This document shows, one piece after another, positions 52,580-61,473 of a DNA stretch of 64,000 nt. A program made the translations under genes and the position numbers. This DNA comes from Burkholderia savannae (GTDB lineage Bacteria > Pseudomonadota > Gammaproteobacteria > Burkholderiales > Burkholderiaceae). Numbering within the stretch: position 1 is the first letter of the stretch; every line of letters starts with the position of its first letter. The stretch lies in contig NZ_CP013418.1 in NCBI RefSeq assembly GCF_001524445.2, forward strand, positions 248,001-312,000. The letters are read 5' to 3'. The notes beneath the pieces are model-generated. The model was given only the letters and a program-made list of their open reading frames with translations, was not told where the DNA came from and made no database searches.

Positions 52580-54376
52580 ATGTCCGTCAGCGTGCGCAGC
52601 TATCTTTCCCCGACGTTGGTCCTGCTGGCCTTCGACTGGCCCGACGCGCGGCGTCGCGACGATTTTCTCGGCTTCGCGATCAAACGCACGCCCGGCTTCT
52701 GGACGGCGGACGGCAAGACGCGCGCCGCGACGAGCTGGCTGCCGAACCGGCTGACGTTCGACGGCCCCGCGGCCGACACGCAAGGCGACGCGCCGACCGA
52801 CCAGGCGCCGATCCAGAAATTCATGTGGTGGGACGCGCGGATCGATCCGCCGGATCGCGGCCTGACGTTTCGCTACGACGTCTATCCGGTCGTCGGCACG
52901 CCCGCGTCGCTGCGCGTGCTCGAAGCCGAAGCGGGCGTGTGCAGCGTCACGCTGCCCGCGCACGTCGAGGACGGCGTCGGCACGTGGTTCAACCGCGCGG
53001 TGGTGAGCTCGCAGGCGTTCGCGAGGCAGGTCCGCGCGCTCGATCTCGCGGCCGGCGGCGCACCGTCGCCCGACGCGGCGCGGCGTTTGCGCGCGTGGCT
53101 CGCGAACGATCTGCAGGAAACCTTCGGCCTGATGCTCGGCGGCGCTGCGCGGCGCGCCGTGTCGGCCGTCTATCACCTGACCGATCCGTTGTGGGCGATT
53201 CCCGCATTCGACGCGTTCGGCCGCGCGCACGGCGCGGATGCGCTCGCGATCGTCTACGACGCGCACGAGACGAAGCGCGGCCGCGGCGAGGCGCCGCTGC
53301 CTTCGCCGAACCAGCCGGCCGTCGAGCAGTTGACGGGCCTCGCGATGCTCGCGCCGCGCGACAAGACGCGGATCATGCACGACAAATTCATCGTCGCGGG
53401 CGACGAATCCGGGCCCGCGCGCGTGCTGACCGGTTCGGCGAACTTCACGACGGAAGGCATCACCGAGCAGGCGAACGTGCTGCACACGTTCGAATCGGCG
53501 GCGCTCGCCGAGCTGTACGACGCCCGCGCGCATGCGCTCGCGTCGAATCCGGGCATTGCCGAGACGGCCCGGCTCGCGCCCGGCTGGTCGGAGCCGGTCG
53601 CAGTCGGCTCGGCGCGCGTGCGCGTGTCGTTCTCGCCGGAGCCGCGCGGCGCGCGCACGCAGATCGACACGATCGTCGACGCGATTCGCGGCGCGCAGCA
53701 TTCGGTCGCGTTCTGCCTTTTCATGCCGACCGACGCCGCGCTGCGCGACGCGTGCTTCGCGGCGGGCGACCGCGGGCTGATGATGTTCGGGCTCGTCAAC
53801 GCGATCAGCGCGCGCGGCGCGCAGCAGGCGGACGCGGACCAGCGCGACGGCAAGACACTCGATGCGGCGCGCCTCGCGAACCTCGAGCTGTATCACCGCA
53901 GCCGGTCGAATCGCGACGTGATCGACGCCGCGTACTTCTCGCCCGCGACGGTGCCGGACGGCTTCGAGCCGGAGCTGCGGCTCTTTCCGGGCGAGGCGCC
54001 GCCCGCCTATCCGCCCGTCGTCGTTCACCACAAGTTCATCGTGATCGATGCGGAGGGGGCCAATCCGATCGTCTACAGCGGCTCGGCGAACATGAGCGCG
54101 AACTCCGAGCACTACAACGACGAGAACCTGCTCGAGATTCGCGATGCGCGCGTCGCGGCGATCTACCTCGCGGAATTTCTGCGACTGTACGAGCACTATC
54201 GTGCGCGCGCGCTGGCGATCGCTTCGCGCGGCGAATCGGGCTCGGGAGCGGATGCGGGCGCGCGCGGCAAGCTCGCGTTGCAGCCCGATTCGCGGTGGGC
54301 GAAAAAGTATTTCGTCGCGGGCAGCCCCGAGGAGAAGGCGCGGATCGCGTTGGCGTCGCCGGCTACCGCGCGCTGA
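52580..54376 (+). CDS. Phospholipase D-like protein with two HKD motifs
   Basis: 598 residues from ATG 52580 (GAGGAGGGCGGCG upstream). Two PLD catalytic motifs are present: MHDKFIVAGDE (H267, K269) with GSANFTTEG, and HHKFIVIDAEG (H483, K485) with GSANMSANS. The enzyme could hydrolyse phospholipid or nucleic-acid phosphodiesters. The first 260 residues have no known domain. No signal peptide is evident. It stands alone between repeat-rich DNA and a TetR gene, so context gives no hint; an effector or nuclease role is speculative. Confidence 0.85.
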   Translation: MSVSVRSYLSPTLVLLAFDWPDARRRDDFLGFAIKRTPGFWTADGKTRAATSWLPNRLTFDGPAADTQGDAPTDQAPIQKFMWWDARIDPPDRGLTFRYDVYPVVGTPASLRVLEAEAGVCSVTLPAHVEDGVGTWFNRAVVSSQAFARQVRALDLAAGGAPSPDAARRLRAWLANDLQETFGLMLGGAARRAVSAVYHLTDPLWAIPAFDAFGRAHGADALAIVYDAHETKRGRGEAPLPSPNQPAVEQLTGLAMLAPRDKTRIMHDKFIVAGDESGPARVLTGSANFTTEGITEQANVLHTFESAALAELYDARAHALASNPGIAETARLAPGWSEPVAVGSARVRVSFSPEPRGARTQIDTIVDAIRGAQHSVAFCLFMPTDAALRDACFAAGDRGLMMFGLVNAISARGAQQADADQRDGKTLDAARLANLELYHRSRSNRDVIDAAYFSPATVPDGFEPELRLFPGEAPPAYPPVVVHHKFIVIDAEGANPIVYSGSANMSANSEHYNDENLLEIRDARVAAIYLAEFLRLYEHYRARALAIASRGESGSGADAGARGKLALQPDSRWAKKYFVAGSPEEKARIALASPATAR

Positions 54377-54725
54377 CGGGCGGCGGGGCGCTGCGCTTGT
54401 ATTTCACGGATCGCGTCGGCGTCGCGCGCGTTCTATCGCGACGGCGATTGCATTCCGGCCGGTTTGGCGCGCAGGCGCACAAGGATTTTCTTGGCGGGCC
54501 GGCGGCGCTGGACACGTGCGGTCAGCCCGTGCGTCGACGCCGGCTCGTGCGGCGAGCGCCGTCGCAACGCGGTGCGCAAAGCCGGTGGTCGCCGGCTGGG
54601 GGATCGGCAGGAAGGCCGCGGCGCGGATCGCGCTTCGCGCGACGCATGTTGTCATGCGGCCGCGATCGGCCCGCGACCGCGCGGTCGACGATGCAGCGGC
54701 CGCTCGGCTCGGCGACGTGCGGCGA
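54377..54725. other. Intergenic gap after the phospholipase D-like gene
   Basis: About 350 bases of GC-rich DNA separating two convergent genes; no gene, repeat or clear terminator was found. Confidence 0.45.
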
Positions 54726-55424
54726 TCAGCGCGCGACGTAACGCAGCACCGTCTCGGCGATCATCGCGCGATGCCGCGCGCGCAGCCGCGGCGACGACGG
54801 GTCGCGGCCGAACGCGGTGCCGAACGTATAGCGGTTCGCGACGCGATGAAAGCAGAACGAGCTGATCAGCAAGTGCAGATCGAACGGATCGACGTCGCCG
54901 CGGAAAACGCCGCTCTCGACGCCGCGCGCGAGCAGTTCCTCGAGCGTCTTGATGATGCTGACGTTGCGGTTCTTGAACGACTTCAGCTGCTCGAGATACT
55001 TCGCGCCATGAATGTTCTCGATCGTCACGAGGCGCACGAAATCGCGGTGCTTGTCGTGATAGTCGAACGTGAATTCGACGAGCCGGCGCAGCCCTTCGTG
55101 CGGCTCCAGTTCGCCGACATGCAGCTCGAGCTCGAGCGCGCGGATGTCGCCGTAGACTTTCTCCAGCACCGCTTCGTACAGCCCTTCCTTGCTGTCGAAG
55201 TAGTAATAGAGCATCCGCTTCGTCGTGTTCGTGCGCTCGGCGATCGCGTCGACGCGCGCGCCCGACAGCCCCATCGCGGAGAACTCCTGCGTGGCGACGT
55301 CGAGGATGTTGCGCTTCGTCTGCTCGGGATCGTATTTGCGGCGCGCCTCATCGCTCCGTGCATCGGCGTCGGGCGCTGCGGCCTTGCTTCCTTGTTTCAT
55401 TTTGGCGTGATCGGGCGGCGGCAT
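54726..55424 (-). CDS. TetR-family transcriptional regulator
   Basis: 232 residues (ATG 55424; 55400 also possible). HTH at about 35-85: TKRNILDVATQEFSAMGLSG, VDAIAERTNTTKRMLYYYFD. The C-terminal half (ALELELHVGELEPHEGLRRL, FVRLVTIENIHGAKYL) is the ligand and dimerisation domain common in regulators of catabolic operons. It lies 52 bp downstream of the AmaA-like gene on the same strand, so it may be co-transcribed with it. Confidence 0.87.
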   Translation of the reverse strand: MPPPDHAKMKQGSKAAAPDADARSDEARRKYDPEQTKRNILDVATQEFSAMGLSGARVDAIAERTNTTKRMLYYYFDSKEGLYEAVLEKVYGDIRALELELHVGELEPHEGLRRLVEFTFDYHDKHRDFVRLVTIENIHGAKYLEQLKSFKNRNVSIIKTLEELLARGVESGVFRGDVDPFDLHLLISSFCFHRVANRYTFGTAFGRDPSSPRLRARHRAMIAETVLRYVAR

Positions 55425-55476
55425 GGTCGGCGCATTCTAGCACGCACCCCGATGGGCTTTTGCCCGATTCCCGGCT

Positions 55477-56769
55477 CTAAAAGACGGGCTTGCGGGAGCG
55501 TGAGCCGCGTCGCGCGGCGAGCGCGTCGCGCGCTTCGTACGCGCTGTACGTGAGCTGCGCGGCGGCTAGCCCGGCGAGGCCGAACGTGCGCGCGAGGCCG
55601 AACCGCGCGAAGCCGTCCGGTACGGGACGCCCTTGCGCGAGCGCCGCCGCGAGCACTTCGCCCGCGACCGTCGTCGGCGCCATCCCGTGTCCGCCGAAAC
55701 CGACCGCGTGCCACACGCCGTCCGCGTCGCGGCCGATCTGCGGCATCTTGTGGCGCGCGTAGCTCATGAGGCCGCCCCATGCGAACTGCACGGCGACGTC
55801 GCGCAATTGCGGATAGACGCGCGCGAGATCGCGCTTGAGCAGCCGCGCGATCGCTTCCGGCCCGCGTTCGAGCACCGAGATGCGGCCGCCCCACAGGATG
55901 CGGGTGTCGGCGAGCGGCCGGTAGTAGTCGAACGCGAAACGGGTGTCGTAGACGGCCGATTCGCACGCGATCGCGCCGGCGAGCCGCGCGCCGAGTGGCT
56001 CGGTCGCGATCACGTAGGTCGCGATCGGCAGCACCGCGCGCTCGATGCGCGGATACACGCCGCGCGCGTAGCCGCCGCCCGCGAACACGACGCGCCGCGC
56101 GTGCACCGCGCCGCCGTCGGTCTCGACGACGAAGCCCGCGCCGTCGCGGCGGATCGCGCGCGCGGCCGAATGTTCGTGGATTCGCGCGCCGCTTCGCGCG
56201 ACCGCCGCCGCGACGCCGAGCACGTACTTGAGCGGATGGAAGTGGAACGCGTTGCGCTCGAAGAGGCCGCCGTGATAGCGGTCGGTCTTCAGTCGCGTGC
56301 GCAGCTCGCATGCGTCGAGCGGCTCCCAGTCGATGCCGAACGCTTCCTTCATCAGCTTGCGCGGCGCGGACAGGCGCGCCGGATCGTCGAACCAGTTGGC
56401 GAGGATCACGCCGCCGTCGACGAGCTCGCAGTCGATGCCGTAGCGCGCGGCGCGCGCGCGGATCAGGTCGACCGCGTCGAGCGTCAAGCGATAGAGCGCG
56501 CGTGCGGACGCGGGGCCGAGCGTGCGCAGGAGGTCCGCGTTGTCGAGGCTGTAGCCGCCGAACACGAAGCCGCCGTTGCGGCCCGACGCGCCGTAGCCGA
56601 CCGTCTGCGCATCGAGCACCGCAATGTCGCGCGCGCCGCGCTCGACGAGCCCGAGCGCCGTCGACAGGCCGGCGAGGCCGCCGCCTACGATGCAGACGTC
56701 GACGTCGATGCGTTCGGCGAGCGCGGGGTAGGGCGTGCGCGTCGCGGTGGCTTCGTAATAGTTCTGCAT
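55477..56769 (-). CDS. FAD-dependent amine/imino-acid oxidase, AmaA/OrdL-like
   Basis: 430 residues from ATG 56769. DAO-fold flavoprotein: [19 protein letters not shown] is the FAD-binding motif, [16 protein letters not shown] the second contact, and [18 protein letters not shown] the C-terminal FAD site. It belongs with gamma-glutamylputrescine oxidase (PuuB/OrdL) and L-pipecolate oxidase (AmaA), which have this length. Genes for 2-oxoadipate dioxygenase, an aminotransferase and an AmaB-like dehydrogenase begin 2.3 kb away, which favours AmaA. The assignment rests on context; PuuB-like function is the alternative. A long heptamer array lies upstream. Confidence 0.62.
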
Positions 56770-56981
56770 GCGTTTATCGTGCGTGGTGGAGGGGCGAGGG
56801 CGAATCGTCTGACTATCGTATCGGTTGTGTTGCGTGCGATGAAGCAGAGTCTGCACGGATGGACGGCGGCGCGCGCCGCAGACGCCCCGGTGCGCGACGG
56901 ATTCGATGTCGCCATTCCGGGAGGGTTCCGCGCTTGGCGTACCGCATTGCGCGTCGGAACTCGGTCGGCTGTTTCAAGGTT

Positions 56982-57185
<204 letters not shown>

Positions 57186-57410
57186 CATTGGCCGTGGCTG
57201 CTGGCCGCCGACCGTCCTTCGCCAGTCACAAATTGCCAATCGCCGACGTCGATGCGCATGTCATGTCAACGTTATCGTCAGTGCCGCTGCCGCTGCCGCT
57301 GCCGCTGCCGATGCCGATGCCGTCCGTCCAAACCCGACAGCCGAGCGTCGCCGATCGATTGCGAGGAGCAGTCGCCGGCCGCCGGCGGCGAACCCGTTCC
57401 GAGCTTGTTT

Positions 57411-57914
57411 TCAGCCGTCGTCCGCGGCGAGCGGGCGTTGTGCGGCGCACATCGGGCGCATGCCGCGGTCGGCGCGCGAATCGTCCGCATCGCGTGACGT
57501 GTCGGTGCGGCTTGCGGCGAACGACGCGCCGCCGCGGCCGTCCCGCGCCTCGACGATCGTGCGGCCGTCCGCATTGGCCGACGCGCATGCCGCCGCAACG
57601 CTCACGTCTCCGCCGCCCGCGCCGCCGTCCGCGTCATCGCACGCGTCGCTTCCGTTTCCGCCGCATATCCGTCCCGCATCGCCGCGTCCCGCGTCGCCGC
57701 GTTCCGCTTCGACGCGTCCCGCATCGTCGCGCTCCGCCCGATCGCGCTCGAGCCGATGATAGTGATCGAGCCGTCTTGCGTCGATCAGCGCGACGTACGC
57801 CGCGCCGTTCTTCGTGATGATCTTCGCGCCGCCGTCCCGCACCTCGTCCGCCAGCTCGGAGAAGCGGGCGCGGGCGATGGACAGCGGCACGATGTCGCCG
57901 ATGCGTATGGTCAT
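57411..57914 (-). CDS. Phd/YefM-type antitoxin with long disordered tail, no partner toxin
   Basis: 167 residues. The first 55 (IVPLSIARARFSELADEVRD, KIITKNGAAYVALIDARRL) are a good Phd/YefM DNA-binding domain. The rest is a low-complexity Asp/Arg/Gly/Ala-rich run with repeats such as ERGDAGRGDAGR. In a normal module a toxin gene follows within a few bases; here downstream DNA is the heptamer array. It is an orphan antitoxin or a freestanding regulator. Confidence covers the domain, not the tail. Confidence 0.65.
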   Translation of the reverse strand: MTIRIGDIVPLSIARARFSELADEVRDGGAKIITKNGAAYVALIDARRLDHYHRLERDRAERDDAGRVEAERGDAGRGDAGRICGGNGSDACDDADGGAGGGDVSVAAACASANADGRTIVEARDGRGGASFAASRTDTSRDADDSRADRGMRPMCAAQRPLAADDG

Positions 57915-57974
57915 GGTCGATCTCGCGTGGCCGGCCCGCCGCCGGCCGATGAACGGATGAACAGGATGGTCGCG

Positions 57975-58880
57975 TCAGCTTATCGGCCGCGCCGGCGCGA
58001 CGGAACCCAGCCATTCGGCCAACGCGACGAACGGTTCGCTGTTCGCGGCGGCGTCGGGCGCGACGAGGTAGTAGCCGGCGTCGCTCGGTAGTCGCAGGTC
58101 GAGCGGCGCGCAGAGGCGCCCCGATGCGAGCTCGTCGGCGACGAGCAGCGCCGGCATCAGCGCGACGCCCATTCCCGCGTGCGCGGCCGCCGTCAGCATC
58201 GTGAACAGCTCGTAGCGCGGCCCGCGCACCGCGCGCAGGTCGTTGTCGAGACCGTGCGCGCGAAACCAGTCGCGCCACGCATCCGCGCGCGTCGACAGGT
58301 GCAGGAGCGGCAAATCGAGCAGCGCGTCGCGGGTGATCGAGCCGTTCGCCGGCAGCAGCGCCGGACTGCAGACGGGCAGCATGTCGCCTTCGCGGAACAG
58401 CAGCCGCCCTTGCGTGCCGGGCCACAGCGCGTGGCCGAAGTAGATCGCCGCGTCGAACGCCGAATCGCTGAACAGGAACGGCTCGGTGCGCACCGACAGG
58501 TTCACCGTGATGTCGGGCCGCAGCGCGCGAAACTGGGGCAGGCGGGGGATCAGCCACTGGCTCGCGAACGTCGGCACGACCGCGAGCTCGAGCGTCGCGC
58601 CGATCCCGCGCTGCGCCATCAGCTCGAGCGTGTCGCGCTCGATCCGCTCGAGGTTGCGGCGCACGAGCCCCGCGTAGTGCCGGCCGTGCGGCGTCAGCAC
58701 GACCCGCTTCTTGATCCGCAGGAACAATGCGACGCCGAGCCGCTCCTCCAGCGACGTGATCTGGCGGCTGACCGCGCTTTGCGTGAGCGCGAGCTCGTCG
58801 GCCGCGCGGGTGAAGCTTTCGTGGCGGGCCGCCGCTTCGAAGACCTGCAGCGCCGCGAGGTTCGGAATGCCTTTTCGCAT
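57975..58880 (-). CDS. LysR-family regulator (GcvA-like)
   Basis: 301 residues from ATG 58880: HTH PNLAALQVFEAAARHESFTR and LTQSAVSRQITSLEERLGV, with a C-terminal effector domain (LAVVPTFASQWLIPRLPQF, GHALWPGTQGRLLF, LLHLSTRADAWRDWF). The frame is open for another 900 codons upstream but only as a shadow. It is divergent from the hglS-aminotransferase-amaB genes (172-bp space), so it is the likely regulator of that lysine-catabolic unit. Confidence 0.9.
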   Translation of the reverse strand: MRKGIPNLAALQVFEAAARHESFTRAADELALTQSAVSRQITSLEERLGVALFLRIKKRVVLTPHGRHYAGLVRRNLERIERDTLELMAQRGIGATLELAVVPTFASQWLIPRLPQFRALRPDITVNLSVRTEPFLFSDSAFDAAIYFGHALWPGTQGRLLFREGDMLPVCSPALLPANGSITRDALLDLPLLHLSTRADAWRDWFRAHGLDNDLRAVRGPRYELFTMLTAAAHAGMGVALMPALLVADELASGRLCAPLDLRLPSDAGYYLVAPDAAANSEPFVALAEWLGSVAPARPIS

Positions 58881-59051
58881 CGACGGTCGAACGATCGGGA
58901 AATCGCGAGTTGGTGAGTTTTGAGAATGAACTGGTGAGTTTATATCAATTGCCGAGCGAATTTCGCGCACCGAAAATCGACCCCGATCATTACCGCGGGC
59001 CGCCCGATGCGCGGCCCGCCCCGCCACGACGCAAACCCACGGAAGAACCCG

Positions 59052-60071
59052 ATGAACGCGAACCTCGCCGCCTTGCTCGCCACCGTTGCCGGTCAGCCGA
59101 CCATCGGCGAGTTGATGCGCCTGATGCATGTGCCGGCTTGCCTCGAGCGCTGCGAGCCGGGCGTCGTCAGGCGCGCCGAGCTCGCGCAGGCGCTCAACAT
59201 GGCGCTCTTCGCGGATCTGCTCGAACGGGTGCCGACGGGCCGCGCTTACACGCGCGACGTCGCGCGCGACGGCGGTCGCGTGACGTTCGATCACGGCGCG
59301 CTGCGCACCGTGCGCTGGCCGTCGTGCGGCGCGCTGCCGCCCGGCGAGGCGGCGTTCACGCGCATCCTGCGGCCGCTCGGCTATCGGCTGAACGGCACGT
59401 ATCCGCTCGAGCGCCTGAAGATGACGGGCCGCTCGTACGCGCATCTCGACGCGCCCGACCAGATCGCGCAGTTCTTCGTGAGCGAGCTGCATCCGGAGCG
59501 CTTCAGCGCCGCGTTCCAGGCGGCCGCGACGAACGTGCTCGACACATCGGCCGACCCGCTGACGCCGCAGGCCGCAGCGACGCTCGGCGAGCTCGAGCGC
59601 GACGCGTCGCTGCCGCTCGCCGACGCGCAGGCGCTCATGCCGGTGCTCGTGCGCTGCTTCGATCGCCAGCACGCGACGCCGGCGCTCGCCGACTACGAAA
59701 CGCTGCTCGCCGAATCGGCGGAGATGGCGTGGATCGCGACCGAGGGCAACGCGTTCAACCACGCGACCGACCGCGTGCCCGACGTCGATGCGCTCGCCGA
59801 CGCACAACGCGCGCTCGGGCGGCCGATCAAGCCGGCCGTCGAGGTGTCGCGCTCGGGCCGCGTGCGGCAGACGGCGTTCCGCGCGGACCCGGTGACGCGC
59901 GCGTTCGTCGACGCGTCGGGCGCGCTCGTCGAGCGCGAGGTGCCGGGCTCGTTCTACGAATTCATCACGCGCGACGCGCTCGCCGACACCGAGACCGGCC
60001 GCCGCGCGCTCGACCTGAGCTTCGACGCGGGCAACGCGACCGGCATCTTCAAGATGACGGCCGCCGCCTGA
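59052..60071 (+). CDS. hglS: 2-oxoadipate dioxygenase/decarboxylase (DUF1338, HglS/YdcJ type)
   Basis: 339 residues from ATG 59052. DUF1338 enzymes convert 2-oxoadipate to D-2-hydroxyglutarate with Fe(II) and O2 in the last steps of lysine degradation. The expected metal ligands are visible: H81 in TFDHGALRT, H237 in NAFNHATDRV and E303 in SFYEFITRD. Length is shorter than the 450-residue Pseudomonas enzyme but typical for the short branch. It is first in hglS-aminotransferase-amaB, divergent from LysR. An older alternative reading is plain DUF1338 of unknown role. Confidence 0.78.
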   Translation: MNANLAALLATVAGQPTIGELMRLMHVPACLERCEPGVVRRAELAQALNMALFADLLERVPTGRAYTRDVARDGGRVTFDHGALRTVRWPSCGALPPGEAAFTRILRPLGYRLNGTYPLERLKMTGRSYAHLDAPDQIAQFFVSELHPERFSAAFQAAATNVLDTSADPLTPQAAATLGELERDASLPLADAQALMPVLVRCFDRQHATPALADYETLLAESAEMAWIATEGNAFNHATDRVPDVDALADAQRALGRPIKPAVEVSRSGRVRQTAFRADPVTRAFVDASGALVEREVPGSFYEFITRDALADTETGRRALDLSFDAGNATGIFKMTAAA

Positions 60072-60125
60072 CGCGTTCTGCACCCGATTTGCCTTTCGCT
60101 CGACTTCCACCGCACCGGAGCCGCC

Positions 60126-61349
60126 ATGACGCTCGCTGACGCCGCCGTCGACTATCCGTTCGCCGCGCCGTTCGCCGACCCGCAGGGCTCGCCGATCCGC
60201 GAGCTGTTCAAGCACGTCGGCAAGCCGGGGATGATCTCGTTCGCGGGCGGCTATCCGTCCGCCGATCTGTTCGACCGCGAAGGCATCGCGGCGGCGCTTG
60301 CGCAGGCGGCCCGCGACGATCCGCTCGCGTGCCTGCAGTACGGCGACACGGCGGGCCAGCCGGGCCTGCGCCGCGCGCTCGCCAACTGGATGGCGAGCGC
60401 GCGCGGCGTTCCGTGCGATGCCGCGCAGGTGCTCGTCACGACGGGCTCGCAGCAGGGCTTCGATCTGCTCGTGCGCACGCTGATCGAGCCGGGCGACGTC
60501 GCGCTCGTCGAGGCGCCCGCGTATCCGGCCGCGCTGCAGGCGCTGCGGCTCGCGGGCGCGAAGCTCGCGCCGGTGCGCACCGACGCCGACGGCGTCGATC
60601 CCGACGCGCTCGCCGCGCAGCTTGCCGCGTGGCCGGCGAACGAGCGCCGCCCGAAGCTGCTGTATACGGTGCCGACGTTCGCGAACCCGACCGGCGCGAC
60701 GCTGCCGCCCGCACGCCGCGCGCGGCTCGCCGAGATCGCGGCCGGCGCGCGGCTCGTGCTCGTCGAGGACGATCCGTACGCGGACCTGCGTTTCTCCGGC
60801 GAGCCGGTGAAGCCGGTGCTCGCGCACGACGGCGCGAAGGACTGGACCGTCTATCTCGGCAGCCTGTCGAAGATCGTCGCGCCGGGCCTGCGGATCGGCT
60901 GGGCGGTCGCGCCCGCCGCGATCGCGCGCCGGATGACGGTCGCGAAGCAGACGAGCGACTTGTGCACCGCACCGATCGCGCAGGAGGCGATCCGGCGCTA
61001 TCTGGAGAGCGGCCGGCTCGCGGCGCATTTGCGCACGATCGCGCAGACTTACGGCAGCCGTTGCCGCGCGCTCGTCAGCGCGCTCGCCCAATTCGTGCCG
61101 GACGACATCGAATGGCGCGAGCCGTCGGGCGGCATGTTCGTGTGGGCGCGCCTCGCGCGCGGCCGCGACGCGGCGGAGCTGCTCAAGCGCGCGCTCGAGC
61201 ACAACGTGATGTACGTGCCGGGCGCGGCGTTCTACGCGCGCGACGCGGATGCGAGCAGCCTGCGGCTGTCGTTCGCCGCGCCGGGCGAGGCGGAGATCTT
61301 CGAGGGCGTGCGCCGGCTGCGCGCGGCGCTCGCGGCGGGCCGGTGTTAG
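60126..61349 (+). CDS. PLP-dependent aminotransferase, probable 2-aminoadipate aminotransferase
   Basis: 407 residues of the class I/II fold, LysN/kynurenine aminotransferase type. PLP-binding lysine K249 is in YLGSLSKIVAPGLRIGW; N187 (FANPTG), D216 and Y218 (VEDDPYAD) are the cofactor contacts. LysN-type enzymes interconvert 2-aminoadipate and 2-oxoadipate, which is exactly the substrate for the adjacent HglS. It starts 54 bp after hglS and lies 125 bp before amaB. Other aromatic or branched substrates are possible. Confidence 0.78.
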   Translation: MTLADAAVDYPFAAPFADPQGSPIRELFKHVGKPGMISFAGGYPSADLFDREGIAAALAQAARDDPLACLQYGDTAGQPGLRRALANWMASARGVPCDAAQVLVTTGSQQGFDLLVRTLIEPGDVALVEAPAYPAALQALRLAGAKLAPVRTDADGVDPDALAAQLAAWPANERRPKLLYTVPTFANPTGATLPPARRARLAEIAAGARLVLVEDDPYADLRFSGEPVKPVLAHDGAKDWTVYLGSLSKIVAPGLRIGWAVAPAAIARRMTVAKQTSDLCTAPIAQEAIRRYLESGRLAAHLRTIAQTYGSRCRALVSALAQFVPDDIEWREPSGGMFVWARLARGRDAAELLKRALEHNVMYVPGAAFYARDADASSLRLSFAAPGEAEIFEGVRRLRAALAAGRC

Positions 61350-61363
61350 CGTGAACAGGCCCT
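61346..61363. repeat. 18-mer shared with the end of the 292-bp nested element
   Basis: TTAGCGTGAACAGGCCCT matches TTAGCGGGAACAGGCCCT at 33883-33900 with one difference. It overlaps the stop codon of the aminotransferase gene. It may be the worn end of another copy of that element, with the rest deleted, or chance. Confidence 0.35.
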
Positions 61364-61473
61364 CGACCGAACGGCCGGCCCGCTTGCATGCGGCGCGCGA
61401 ACGCGGTCCAATCGATCCATTCACGGCGGCGACGCCGCACCGATCAACCTGATTCTGTTCTAAAGAGGAAGCG

